The translations under genes were made by a program, and so were the position numbers. From an uncultured Elusimicrobia bacterium (GTDB lineage: Bacteria; Elusimicrobiota; Elusimicrobia; Elusimicrobiales; Elusimicrobiaceae): a stretch of DNA of 64,000 nt. Positions 1-8,553 of the stretch are shown piece after piece (position 1 is the first letter of the stretch; every line of letters begins with the position of its first letter). The notes under the pieces are model-generated. The model was not told the origin of the DNA and did not search any database. It saw nothing but the letters and a program-made list of their open reading frames with translations. The stretch is from NCBI GenBank assembly GCA_945913025.1, contig CAMECJ010000004.1, positions 1 through 64,000 of the forward strand, read 5' to 3'.

Positions 1-24
1 TAAAGCAAAAACGAGGTGGCCCCA

Positions 25-959
25 CTATCGGCTTCCGGGTGTAGGGAAAGCGGTGTTTAGGTATTGCGTAAGCTGTTTGTGCAATGTTTGTGCCAGTTCC
101 TTGGGACTGATGACCTTGATGTGGGGTAGCCACCGTTTGAGTTGAGGAAGGACCTGTATGAAATTAGCTGTTTTGCACGAAATAAGCAAAGAACCGTCTT
201 TTAGTTCTTTCTCAATTTTTTGGTAGGGGAAAAATTCCACCTCTTTAAAATATCCGGCAATGGGCGGGGCAATTTTTAGTTTAATTTCTACATTTTGCTC
301 ACTATCAAACCAAATATTGGGCGACTGCGCCAATTTGTCATCAATAGAAATAGGGGCAAAGGTTTGAGTATGTGGGCGCACTTGTTCAATACGCCCAAGT
401 GAAAATTTCATGAAGGTATTCCAACTATTAAGGGTAATTAAGTACCAAAATCCGTCAAATAAGGCTATTTTTAAGGGGCGTACCTGGCGGATCCACGCCC
501 GTTTGGTTTGGGATTTATAATAAACATCTATATACTGATGTTTCAAAATAGATTGTTCCAATTTTTCCAACATAGCGGGCGAAATGCTGTGCCACATACG
601 CGGCATTTTAATAAAGTAGATATCTAGGGATTAGGGCGCACAAATTGCTCGGTCAGCCGTTTAAAACTGGCGTTCCAGTTGGGACCCAAAGATTCGGCCA
701 ATTGCCCCCGGTAAGGGCAAGGAGTGCTTTATCCCGCGCGGAAAGCGGCATTTTGCGCAACGAAAACCCTTCCGCAAAACCGTATCTACCAGCGGCGATT
801 TCTGCTAACGGGAAACCGGCACGTTCTATTTCGTGCAAATCGCGCTGCAAAGTGCGTGCAGAAAAGCCGAGCTCTTTAGCCTCTTGCGTAAGCACAATAC
901 AACTTGTTAAGTAGATACAAAATACGGGTAAATTTATGCAAAGTTGCGGGTTTAATCAT
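25..959 (-). pseudogene. WYL-domain transcriptional regulator, frameshifted
   Basis: The longest intact piece (25-606, 193 aa) is a WYL domain, with a core reading RQVRPLKIALFDGFWYLI followed by FSLGRIEQVRP, the usual ligand-sensing C-terminal part of DeoR/HTH-WYL regulators. Upstream on the same strand a second piece (about 650-895) encodes a helix-turn-helix (FSARTLQRDLHEIE) and a third begins at an ATG at 959 (MIKPATLHKFTRILYLL). The three pieces lie in different frames, and a TAG stop near 632 separates the linker from the WYL part, so a normal regulator of about 300 residues has been broken by at least two or three frameshifts. The gene diverges from the EcsC-family gene at 1101, which may once have been its target. 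The family assignment is good; loss of function is inferred. Confidence 0.75.
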
Positions 960-1033
960 AAGTCTATTATATTCCATTTCCTTTTCTGTGCCCATACGTT
1001 TCGGACAAATTTATTTGTGAGAAAAAAGTAAAC

Positions 1034-1050
1034 CGACACTAGAGTTGTCG
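1034..1050. promoter_or_regulatory. Possible operator (CGACA-N7-TGTCG)
   Basis: A short inverted repeat, CGACA and TGTCG separated by 7 nt, lies in the divergent intergenic region between the broken WYL regulator and the EcsC-family gene. The position suits a regulator site, but the arms are only 5 bp, so chance is a real alternative. Confidence 0.2.
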
Positions 1051-1100
1051 CCCTGGTTTTATACAATAAAAGTATAGACGAAATAAACCAGGAGGAATGT

Positions 1101-1889
1101 ATGCTTAATCAAAAGGATATGCACGAACTACGTAAAGCCTATAATACGTTGGAGAATCCCGGTTTTCGTATTAAAGCCATGAATGCTATCGGCAAACCGA
1201 TAGAAAAAGGGATTGAACTTTTGCCGGATTCGTTAGAGCATCAAATTGCTAAAGCCTGTAATATAGCCCTTAAAAAAGCGGCGGATGCGGCCTTATTTAC
1301 CTTGCCGGACAAGGTTAAAAAACCGTCCAACTGGTTTCACCGAGCTAGTGTCTGGGGGACGGGGGCTTTGGGCGGATTCGGGGGACTACCGGGAACTTTG
1401 TTAGAACTGCCGATTAGCACTACCATTATGCTTCGGTCAATTTTTGATATCGCCAGAAGTCAAGGGGAAGATCTCCATGATATGGATACCAAATTAGCCG
1501 CTTTACAAGTGTTTGCTTTTGGGAGTGAGAGTAAAAGTGATGACTTGGCGGATACGGCTTATTATTCGGTACGTACGGCAATGGCGTTGGAAGTACAAAC
1601 GGCTTACCGGTTTTTAACTAAGGGCTCCGGCAAATTGATAGATAAAAATGCCCCTGCACTTATCCAGCTGATTCAAAAAATCGCCACGCGTTTTAGTATT
1701 CCCGTTACCGAAAAAGCCGTGGCACAGGCCATGCCTTTTGTCAGTGCTGGGTTGGGCGTTTTGTTGAATGATATTTTTATTGCGCATTTTCAAGACATGG
1801 CACAGGCCCATTTTACTGTACGCGGGTTAGAACGTAAATATGGAAGTGATATCGTTCAACAAGTCTATCAATCTTTCAATGTACAGTAA
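1101..1889 (+). CDS. EcsC family protein
   Basis: This 262-residue protein has the EcsC family layout: an N-terminal helical part, a Gly-rich stretch (GTGALGGFGGLPGTLLELP, about residues 90-108) followed by a hydrophobic helix with an FDIARSQGED-like segment, a middle stretch around AALQVFAFG, and a C-terminal hydrophobic segment rich in Ala and Gly. EcsC proteins are poorly characterised and often membrane-associated; the name comes from the Bacillus ecs locus, and no reaction is established. The start is supported by an AGGAGG ribosome site 6-7 nt upstream of the ATG. It is transcribed away from the decayed WYL regulator and ends well before the convergent TPR gene, so it seems to be a single-gene unit. 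Family call is confident, function unknown. Confidence 0.8.
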   Translation: MLNQKDMHELRKAYNTLENPGFRIKAMNAIGKPIEKGIELLPDSLEHQIAKACNIALKKAADAALFTLPDKVKKPSNWFHRASVWGTGALGGFGGLPGTLLELPISTTIMLRSIFDIARSQGEDLHDMDTKLAALQVFAFGSESKSDDLADTAYYSVRTAMALEVQTAYRFLTKGSGKLIDKNAPALIQLIQKIATRFSIPVTEKAVAQAMPFVSAGLGVLLNDIFIAHFQDMAQAHFTVRGLERKYGSDIVQQVYQSFNVQ

Positions 1890-2109
1890 TAAAGGTCGTT
1901 ACCTGTTTGTACCTTTGCATGGGTAGTACCGCTATTTGTGTTTGGTTAATAGAACATGGCATAGACCTCAATATGCACCAAGTGAGAGAGCTTTTTGTAT
2001 TTCGATGGATCCATGGGCTGGATGATCCGGACTATAATCCCTGTAACGAAGTGGACAGATATCTGGTTTCTTGTGGAGCCAAGTTATAAGTTTTCGCACG
2101 GGATATATT

Positions 2110-3333
2110 TTATTTTTTCTTCTTTTCTTGCGCTAAAAACACTGGAATTTGATATAAAACCGCCAATTCTTCTAATTTGCCCACCAATACTTGATAGACT
2201 TTATCATATCCGTCCATAATAAGCAGTATTTGTTTCCGCCAGTCGCGCAGTTGTTCCAAAGTTGTATCCGGACCATTGGGCGTAATCAAATCTAAGCAAG
2301 CCTGTGCAAAATACCCATCTACACATAATTGTAAATATTCTTGAATATTTTTTAATTTTTCGGGTAAATCTGGTTTGTTTAATTTTGATAATGCCACGCG
2401 CAAATATTCCATACTTTTTTGAATGCTACTGCCCATTTTATTTTCAAAACGGCCACTTGTCCACGTGGCAACACACTCGTCTGAATCGTCGCTGGAGTCA
2501 ATCATATCATCCACTTCATCAAAAAATCGGTGGCGCAAGTTATCCATAAAATCTTTGTCAATTATTACGGGTTCTTTGGGGCGTACCTTTTGAAGTTGGC
2601 GCATATTTGATTTCATGGCTTTGCCTATTAATTCGTCCTTGCTTTGAAGTACAATTTGCGTATCTTGCTGTAAATGAGTCAAATGCCCGGAGTGATACCC
2701 CGCCATGGCCCGTAAATAATGCGCTACATCACTGCTAGAAGATGTGTGAAGTGCGTTTTGTGCATCTTGGTAGGCCGTCTCGTAGGCCTCTTTTTCCAAA
2801 CGTATTAACCCTCTCATTAAATAGCACAGACTCCGTTCGCTGGGCATTAATAGATAATCATAATGTAACGCTTGGGTAAAAGGCAAAGTTTGCGGCTTGT
2901 TTTGGAAGGAGGCAACTCCTTGCGTAAAATACAAATATGCCCGGTGGCGGTTGTCTAATTCTTGCTTATGCGCTTGAGCATCAGCTAGGCATTTATTTGC
3001 CTGCGTGAATTTCTCTTGAGCTAAATAATAAGTGGCTTTTTGTAAATTTAAAAAAGTATTTGTAGCCCCCAGTTTTTTCATTTCCTTTAATAGTGCCTTG
3101 GTTTGCTTAAATTGTTCCAGTACCAAAGAACTGTCAAAGGCCTGTTCTAACGCATCCAACGAAGGCTGTCGCTTATACGCGGCCAGTGCCAGGGAAAGGG
3201 CCTCTTGGTCTTGGTCGTTATTGCTAAACCAGCGAGCCTGCTGTAAGAGTGGGGAAAAGTTTTGCAACCAAGACGGTATAGGTTGCGGAATAGCAATTTG
3301 CGGTAATTTCACGGGATCGTTTGATTTTTTCAT
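2110..3333 (-). CDS. TPR-like helical repeat protein, function unknown
   Basis: This 407-residue soluble protein has no signal peptide. Residues about 25-235 are a run of short amphipathic helix pairs in tetratricopeptide style (for example ARWFSNNDQDQEALSLALAA and LMRGLIRLEKEAYETAYQDA), a scaffold used for protein contacts. The middle (about 265-295) is acidic (DEVDDMIDSSDDSDE), and the C-terminal 110 residues are helical and end in a lysine tail. An AGGAG site 6 nt before the ATG supports the start. It converges on the EcsC gene and is divergent from the recombinase module at 3455. No enzymatic motif is visible; the TPR-like call rests on helix periodicity only. Confidence 0.6.
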   Translation of the reverse strand: MKKSNDPVKLPQIAIPQPIPSWLQNFSPLLQQARWFSNNDQDQEALSLALAAYKRQPSLDALEQAFDSSLVLEQFKQTKALLKEMKKLGATNTFLNLQKATYYLAQEKFTQANKCLADAQAHKQELDNRHRAYLYFTQGVASFQNKPQTLPFTQALHYDYLLMPSERSLCYLMRGLIRLEKEAYETAYQDAQNALHTSSSSDVAHYLRAMAGYHSGHLTHLQQDTQIVLQSKDELIGKAMKSNMRQLQKVRPKEPVIIDKDFMDNLRHRFFDEVDDMIDSSDDSDECVATWTSGRFENKMGSSIQKSMEYLRVALSKLNKPDLPEKLKNIQEYLQLCVDGYFAQACLDLITPNGPDTTLEQLRDWRKQILLIMDGYDKVYQVLVGKLEELAVLYQIPVFLAQEKKKK

Positions 3334-3411
3334 AGGTTTCTCCTTTATGGTGACTATTTATAGCATAACACGTCGGAGCGACAGCTGTGGTGTCGGGGTA
3401 TTTTAACTTGA

Positions 3412-3427
3412 CTTCTAGGCCTAGAAG
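3412..3427. promoter_or_regulatory. 16-bp palindrome upstream of recombinase module (copy 1)
   Basis: CTTCTAGGCCTAGAAG is a perfect 16-bp palindrome, overlapping a TTGACT -35-like box and lying about 30 bp before the DUF2924/recombinase start. The same palindrome with the same flanks (CTTGA before, AAGCG after) is found at 30292-30307 in front of the second module. Conservation in both modules suggests an operator or recombinase-binding site rather than chance. Confidence 0.6.
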
Positions 3428-3454
3428 AAGCGGTAATGTGTATAGGAGAGAAAT

Positions 3455-5461
3455 ATGAGCGATTACATACAATTAACCGCACGGGAATTAGGCCTAAAAT
3501 GGCTGGAGTTAATAGGCCGTCCTATGCCGCCAATCGGGCGTAGTTTAATTATTAAAAACCTGTTATGGTATGGACAAGCCAAGCGTGAGAAACTTTCTCC
3601 GCTTGGCTTTTTTCATGAAGTAGCCCAAGCAGCTAAGGGAGCAGACAAGCGTCCCAAAGCCACTCTTGAGATAGGCTCAAAACTAATCCGTTCCTACCAA
3701 GGGCTTAAATACGAAGTAGAAATCGTTGCCAATGGGTATCTATATGAGAATACACTCTACAAAAGCCTATCCGGTGTAGCCAAAGCCATTATGGGGAAAA
3801 ACTGGAACGGAAATGTATTCTTTGGAGTGAAAAAAATGAGTGATAAAAAAATACGTTGTGCTATCTATACCCGCAAATCAACGGAAGAAGGATTAGAACA
3901 GGAGTTTAATAGTTTACAAGCTCAACGGGAAGCGTGTGAGGCCTATATTAAGAACCAAAAGCATGAGAATTGGCAGTTATTGCCTACGGAATATGATGAC
4001 GGTGGGTATTCAGGCGGCAACATGGAAAGGCCGGCTTTAAAAAGGCTACTCCAAGATGTGCACAACGGACTTGTTGATATTATCGTTGTTTACAAGATAG
4101 ACCGCTTAACCCGCAGTCTAATGGATTTTAGCAAGATTGTAGAAGTGTTAGATAAGCATAATGCCTCGTTTGTATCTATTACCCAGCATTTTAATACCAC
4201 TACCAGTATGGGGCGGCTAACGATCAATATGTTATTATCCTTTGCCTAATTTGAGCGCGAAGTAACAGGGGAGCGTATAAGGGATAAGATAAGTGCCAGT
4301 AAAAAGAAAGGTATGTGGATGGGTGGCAAACCGCCATTGGGATATTACCGTAAAGATAAAAAAATATATCCGGATGAGGAAAAAGTAAAACTCGTTACTA
4401 CTATATTCCAAAAGTATGTTGAACTGAAAAGTACCACACTCCTAAAAGAGTGGTTAAATAAACAGGGACATAATATATCCGTAGGGAACTTGAATTGTAT
4501 CCTACGTAATAAAGCATATATTGGTTTAGTAGGGCATAAAGGAACATGGTATCCGGGGGAACACCAAGGCATAATTTCCCAAGAGTTGTTTGAGCAAGTC
4601 CAAGCAGTAATGGCAGATAATCGTATCAACCTCCAACATTATGCCCCTAGCAAAAGCCTTTTGTCGGGCAAGTTATATGACGATAAAGATAACGCCATGA
4701 ACCCCAGTTGGAGTACGGGTAGCGGCGGTAAAAAATATCGCTATTATGTCAGCCAAGCCATTATCCGCAAAGAGCCAAGCAAACTAGGTACAATCGGCAA
4801 AGTATCTCTACCGCAACTGGAAAACTTTATAGATAGTTGGTTTAAGCACTTCTTACGCGAAAAGCCAAAAATACACCCATATATCCAACAGTTTGGCGTG
4901 AGCAAACAAAAAGAAATTATCAAACGGTTGACAGAATATCCGATGACACGAGATATAGAGAAAGCTTTAATCAAATGCATTAAATTAAATCCCAACAGGA
5001 TAGAAATTACACTACATACGGAACAAGTAACCGAACTGCTCAACGCTATTTATGAAAATAGAGAAATGGCTATTCTTCAATCTGAGAAACTAAAACTTGA
5101 AACCACTTATACGGAAACATATCGTATAGGAACGGTAGCCAATGGGGCCAAGGTTATTGTGGGGCAATTTGTCCAACCTACAAAACAACCCAACAAGGAA
5201 CTCATCACAATCTTACACCAATCCTATAGTTGGCATCAAGATATATTAGACGGTAAGACTACCCAAGAAATAGCCAATAGAGAGAAAGTATGCGTGCAGT
5301 ATGTGCGCCGGATCCTTAATTTGAGTTTTTTATTGCCCAAAATCGTACGCTCTATCCTAAACGGCACGCAACCTGTCGATTGTACGCTCAAGAAGTTGAT
5401 TTGGATTGACGCCCTTGATTGGCCAAAACAAAATAAGCTATTTTTTGATAAATTTTTTTAG
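3455..5461 (+). pseudogene. DUF2924-large serine recombinase, broken by a nonsense codon (copy 1)
   Basis: Residues 1-128 match the DUF2924 domain found beside resolvases in mobile elements. The rest is a large serine recombinase: catalytic serine in YTRKSTEEG, then DDGGYSGGNMERP and VVYKIDRLTR, followed by the long recombinase and C-terminal DNA-binding parts to 5461. An in-frame TAA at 4247-4249 stands where the second copy of this module (30714-32331) has CAA, in LLSFA-Q-FERE, so the protein is truncated inside the catalytic domain. DUF2924 and recombinase are fused here because a run before ATGAGTGAT has seven A; the second copy has six A and two overlapping ORFs. The start has an AGGAGAG site. 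Probably an inactive integrase unless suppressed. Confidence 0.85.
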
Positions 5462-5622
5462 TTTTCTTTCTACATTAGACTCATCGAGTTCTTCAAAATA
5501 GTTGAAATATATTAAAGTTATAGAGTTCTTCTTGCACAGTTTCTGTTTAGTTAAATCTCTTTGTTTTCCGGCAATAAAAGATTGTTCTCCACCGAATCTT
5601 TGTACAGGGTGGAAGTGTTGTT

Positions 5623-5874
5623 TGGTATTGGTACCCAAAGTGGGACAGTAAATAAGAGACTATGCCTGATGATTAGTTAACCATTTTGATACACATCTAT
5701 GCCATATTCGCTGCTGATTTCTCTCACCGATTTGCCTTGCTCTCTTAGCTCCAATATCTGCCGCTTAAACTCTTTTGTGTACTGCTTTCGTTTCATAACC
5801 ATTATTCCGCTTCTCCTATACAACCTATTATACTTTTACCCCTATTCACTGTCCCACTTTGTGTACCAATACCA
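5623..5874 (-). mobile_element. 252-bp non-autonomous IS3-family derivative (copy 1)
   Basis: The ends are imperfect inverted repeats beginning TGGTATTGGTAC and ending with its complement, followed inside by GGGACAGTAAATAAG at one end. The interior, read on the minus strand, holds only the first codons of an IS3 OrfA (ATGGTTATGAAACGAAAG) joined to the last codons of OrfB. A copy of exactly the same length and junction lies in opposite orientation at 12762-13013, and a longer relative at 16056-17081. The shared junction shows that one deleted form was copied, as in a MITE. No clear target duplication is visible here. Confidence 0.8.
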
Positions 5875-6082
5875 CAACGACAACATGTAGTCGCTTTCGT
5901 ATATATAAGTATCAGGGAGGGATAATATACCAAAGGAAATTAGTGAAATGGAGGCGGTTTGGACATTGTTTGCAAGATTGAGGTATTGACAAATATCGAC
6001 GGAATTGCTACATTATTATAGTAAGATGAGACGGCAGAAATAGGTCGTTTTATCAAAAAATTAGTGTTATTTTGAGGAAGAT

Positions 6083-6345
6083 TTATAGTGCAGACGACTG
6101 CACAGTTATAAGGTTCCCCAAATCCTAACAAAAGACAGAGATTGTATCTTGATAGATACCGACGTAAGAATAGGATAGGGGGACTTCCGAAAATAACGGA
6201 AATTCCATTAAGAGTGTACGAGGGACGAGCCCGTTGACTACACAGCAACCTACCAAAGGGCAAGGTGCTAAAGCTCGAACACAATGGGAGCTAGAACAAA
6301 TTTGAAGTATGTTAGAACCCATTGGAGACAATGGGTTCTTTTTTT
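6083..6345 (+). ncRNA. Candidate structured leader RNA
   Basis: The gene-free 5875-6385 stretch contains a dense series of perfect local helices: GTGCAG/CTGCAC (6088-6093 with 6098-6103, tetraloop ACGA), TCCCC plus ATCCTA pairing with TAGGAT plus GGGGA (6115-6127 with 6171-6183) enclosing GTATCT/AGATAC (6144-6159), TTCCG/CGGAA (6185-6201), GTGTA/TACAC (6214-6218 with 6239-6243) around GGG/CCC, AGCA-CCT with AGG-TGCT (6244-6251 with 6263-6269), and AGCTC/GAGCT (6272-6292). They end in a factor-independent terminator at 6314-6345. I do not recognise the class; it does not show the conserved parts of RNase P, tmRNA or 6S RNA. It could be a riboswitch-like leader, a stand-alone RNA or a mobile-element RNA. 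Inference from helices only. Confidence 0.5.
6314..6345 (+). terminator. Factor-independent terminator in leader
   Basis: AGAACCCATTG (6314-6324) and CAATGGGTTCT (6329-6339) form an 11-bp perfect stem with a GAGA tetraloop, followed by a run of seven T (6339-6345). It lies 41 nt before the first micro-ORF of the downstream operon. Confidence 0.8.
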
Positions 6346-6385
6346 ATCCACCTCTCCAATGGGAAATCCAAAGGAGAGGTTTTTT
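6318..6385 (+). promoter_or_regulatory. Switchable hairpins: antiterminator and Shine-Dalgarno sequester
   Basis: CCCATTGGAGA (6318-6328), half of the terminator, is perfectly complementary over 11 bp to TCTCCAATGGG (6353-6363), so an antiterminator can replace the terminator. That second strand overlaps ACCTCTCC (6350-6357), which pairs over 8 bp with GGAGAGGT (6373-6380), the ribosome site of the ORF at 6386. Forming the antiterminator therefore frees the ribosome site, while terminator formation allows sequestration. This coupling of transcription and translation control is seen in riboswitches and attenuators; the ligand or trigger is unknown. Confidence 0.6.
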
Positions 6386-6511
6386 ATGGCAAAAAAATGT
6401 AAGCAAAATCGCAATGTAACAGTATGGGTGGTTCCTTATACGCAGTTAGAGACAGAACCGATGAAGGAAGATTCTTTTGGATATAACGATTGGGACATTT
6501 ATCACGGATAG
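6386..6511 (+). CDS. 41-residue peptide, operon leader ORF
   Basis: The short ORF starts at an ATG 6-7 nt after an AAAGGAGAGG ribosome site and encodes a 41-residue peptide with a basic N-terminus (MAKKCKQNRN), a hydrophobic stretch (VTVWVVPY) and an acidic C-terminal half. I recognise no family. It may be a leader peptide, a small regulator, or the first product of the operon that continues to 12588. Its ribosome site lies inside a hairpin described separately. The strong site makes translation likely; function is unknown. Confidence 0.5.
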   Translation: MAKKCKQNRNVTVWVVPYTQLETEPMKEDSFGYNDWDIYHG

Positions 6512-6523
6512 GGACGAGATTTT

Positions 6524-6637
6524 ATGACGAAATTCTATATATGCGCAAAGAAACACAAGAAATATAGCGAATTCTATTTGCTACTGCGGGATATCTATCA
6601 GTGGCTTAGCAAGAATAGGACTTTTAGACATTTTTAG
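6524..6637 (+). CDS. Possible 37-residue basic peptide
   Basis: An ATG at 6524 follows a GGGACGAG stretch and opens a 37-residue frame beginning MTKFYICAKKHKKY that is basic and aromatic-rich and ends 12 nt before the ClpX-like gene. It fills the gap between the 41-residue ORF and the ATPase gene on the same strand. The ribosome site is poor and no family is recognised, so it may be spurious. Confidence 0.3.
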   Translation: MTKFYICAKKHKKYSEFYLLLRDIYQWLSKNRTFRHF

Positions 6638-6649
6638 AGTGAGGTAAAT

Positions 6650-8011
6650 ATGAACAATATAAAGAAACAAATAACAAAATACACTTCTCGTGCACAATTG
6701 GTAGAAGACATTATTAAATGGAACGATTTGGCAGGTCCTGCTACCAAAGAGGCCCAGTTCGTGCAAACGCTCAAGGAGATTCACGCACGACTTTTGCGCT
6801 CTAATGCAGATAAATTCCCATTAGTGGAGTTTATTCAAAAGCATAAATTATCACAGGCGGAAGTATTTTTACTGCTTCGCCTGTCGGTACTGGATTTGCA
6901 ACGGGTAATGGTTAGCAGTTTTTTTCAAGTGCCGTATTTGCTCGAAAAGGGCCAAATATTCGGTCAACGTGCGGAATTGGTGTCTATTTTGTTAGACCGC
7001 AAAAGTGTGTTATTTACGGAAGGGATTTTTACCTATTGCGGTGGCAAAATAGAACTTAAAAAGAATTTTTTAGCGGCTCCAGCAGTCAAAAAACGAAAAA
7101 CTAAGAAACGCACGCTAAATCCTCAGCGCGTGCTGAGCGAACTTAATAAGTATGTAATTGGGCAGGATGAAGCCAAGAAACAGGTTGTAGCAGGCGTTTT
7201 TGAGCATTTAATCAAGTGTGCTAATGCCAAAGACGGCCAAGTATTTAACAAGAGTAATATTTTTATCAGCGGACCAACGGGTTGCGGAAAGAGTTATATG
7301 TGCGAGTGTTTGGCTAAAATCTTGAAAATACCTTTCTTGCACGTAGATGCTACTAAATATACGCAAACGGGGTATCACGGCCAAAATGTAGGGGATATAT
7401 TAAAACCCTTATATGATTTTATTAAGGAGAAAAACAAACTGCCGGTTTCTATTGTGTTTATTGATGAAATAGATAAACTGCGGGAAGGATGCGAAAGATG
7501 GGGCGTATCTTCCACCAATGTGCAAGCAGAGTTACTGCGGCTCATAGAGGCATCTCACTATAACTTAGAAAAAAGAAGTTCTTTGGTGGATTGCGATATT
7601 TCCCAAGTCTTGTTTATCGTTGGCGGGGCGTTTGAAAACTTGCAAGTAAAACACGCTGATAAAACGGTCGGTTTTGCCTACACACCCGTTGTGCAAGAGC
7701 GTACCCTTACCGCAGATGATTATATCGGCTATGGGATGATGCCCGAACTAATTGGGCGATTTTCGTACTTTGTGCAGTTAAAGGGGCTTGAAAAAGACGA
7801 TTTACGCCAAATTCTACTCAACCCGCATAATGGACCTTTGCAACAATATAAAAACCTGTTGCATACCTCTACACGTGTGTCTTCTGAAGTGGTGGAAACG
7901 CTCGTCAATAGCGCGTATGAGCGGCACTTGGGGGCCCGCGGGCTTCATCAGCAAGTGGGGCAACTCTTTCAGGATGCATTTTTGGAAAACAAGGTCCAAA
8001 TTGAAATATAA
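6650..8011 (+). CDS. ClpX-like AAA+ ATPase with N-terminal helical/winged-helix domain
   Basis: The C-terminal 280 residues of this 453-residue protein match the ClpX/HslU branch of AAA+ unfoldases: entry segment LNKYVIGQDEAKK, Walker A GPTGCGKS (about 206), a HVDATKYTQTGYHG segment, Walker B IVFIDEIDK (about 268) and sensor 2 GARGL (about 427). The ClpX zinc-binding domain is absent. Instead residues 1-150 form a separate helical domain ending in a lysine-rich linker; part of it (VFLLLRL, then YLLEKGQIF) recurs in the next gene product. No IGF-type ClpP-docking loop is evident, so it may remodel proteins without a protease. The start has a GAGGT site. It opens a tightly spaced same-strand operon to 12588. 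Confidence 0.8.
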   Translation: MNNIKKQITKYTSRAQLVEDIIKWNDLAGPATKEAQFVQTLKEIHARLLRSNADKFPLVEFIQKHKLSQAEVFLLLRLSVLDLQRVMVSSFFQVPYLLEKGQIFGQRAELVSILLDRKSVLFTEGIFTYCGGKIELKKNFLAAPAVKKRKTKKRTLNPQRVLSELNKYVIGQDEAKKQVVAGVFEHLIKCANAKDGQVFNKSNIFISGPTGCGKSYMCECLAKILKIPFLHVDATKYTQTGYHGQNVGDILKPLYDFIKEKNKLPVSIVFIDEIDKLREGCERWGVSSTNVQAELLRLIEASHYNLEKRSSLVDCDISQVLFIVGGAFENLQVKHADKTVGFAYTPVVQERTLTADDYIGYGMMPELIGRFSYFVQLKGLEKDDLRQILLNPHNGPLQQYKNLLHTSTRVSSEVVETLVNSAYERHLGARGLHQQVGQLFQDAFLENKVQIEI

Positions 8012-8020
8012 GGAGTGTTT

Positions 8021-8539
8021 ATGAATATACACGTACAATTAGCACAGTTTTTAGAGGAGTTGGACCAGCAACGCAAGGCAATGTTAAGTCATTTGCCCGT
8101 GGAAGGATATAAGACCACGGAAGAGTTATTTAAGGCCTGTTCTTTGTGGGTGGGGTTAGAGCGTGGCCCGTGGGCTGAAAACGGCTACAAAGAGTACTTT
8201 TTGAACATTGTAGCCAATTTAAAACACGAAAACAGCAGCCATCTGGCCTTATCGGTGTTTCTCAAAAATAACTCTTGTAGTGATGTGCAACTGTTTCTAC
8301 TACTTCGGTTACTTACTAAAACGGCTACCGATGCCTGCGCGTGGGATAACCGTATGGAAACGTATTTGGATAGAGGGCAAGCCATTTTTACGCAGGAAGA
8401 ACTGGACACGCTATTTAAAGAGGCGCAAGAAACGTACCCAATCGGAAATATCTGCCAATACAATAAGCGCAGTATTTATCTCAATCGGCAGTTGGTACAC
8501 GTCAAACAATTTTTAGGGGTACTCCCTAAATCGAACTAA
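8021..8539 (+). CDS. Partner protein sharing the ATPase N-terminal domain
   Basis: This 172-residue soluble protein starts at an ATG placed 5 nt after AAGGAG; a GTG at 8015 overlaps that site and is unlikely. Residues about 85-165 resemble the N-terminal domain of the preceding ClpX-like ATPase: VQLFLLLRLL against VFLLLRLSVLD, YLDRGQAIFTQEELDTLF against YLLEKGQIFGQRAELVSIL, and a closing IYLNRQLV against IELKKNFL. It appears to be a stand-alone version of that domain, perhaps an adaptor or a subunit that binds the same partner. It follows the ATPase by 9 nt. No known family name can be given. Confidence 0.6.
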   Translation: MNIHVQLAQFLEELDQQRKAMLSHLPVEGYKTTEELFKACSLWVGLERGPWAENGYKEYFLNIVANLKHENSSHLALSVFLKNNSCSDVQLFLLLRLLTKTATDACAWDNRMETYLDRGQAIFTQEELDTLFKEAQETYPIGNICQYNKRSIYLNRQLVHVKQFLGVLPKSN

Positions 8540-8553
8540 AAAGGAGGTTGTAA

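Noticed and set aside
645-914. Plus-strand ORF opposite the WYL regulator
   Set aside because: It is the shadow of the HTH-coding fragment on the other strand and has no ribosome site.
1907-2089. Possible 55-60-residue ORF after the EcsC gene
   Set aside because: Its composition looks protein-like, but there is no ribosome site, no recognisable family and it overlaps another frame; it may be a gene remnant.
5940-6331. Minus-strand ORFs of 114 and 68 residues opposite the leader
   Set aside because: No ribosome site and low-complexity composition; the plus-strand RNA helices explain the sequence better.
6083-6345. Group I or group II intron, RNase P or tmRNA
   Set aside because: I could not find the conserved core (group I P/Q/R/S pairs, group II domain V, RNase P or tmRNA signature regions); an unclassified structure is the safer call.
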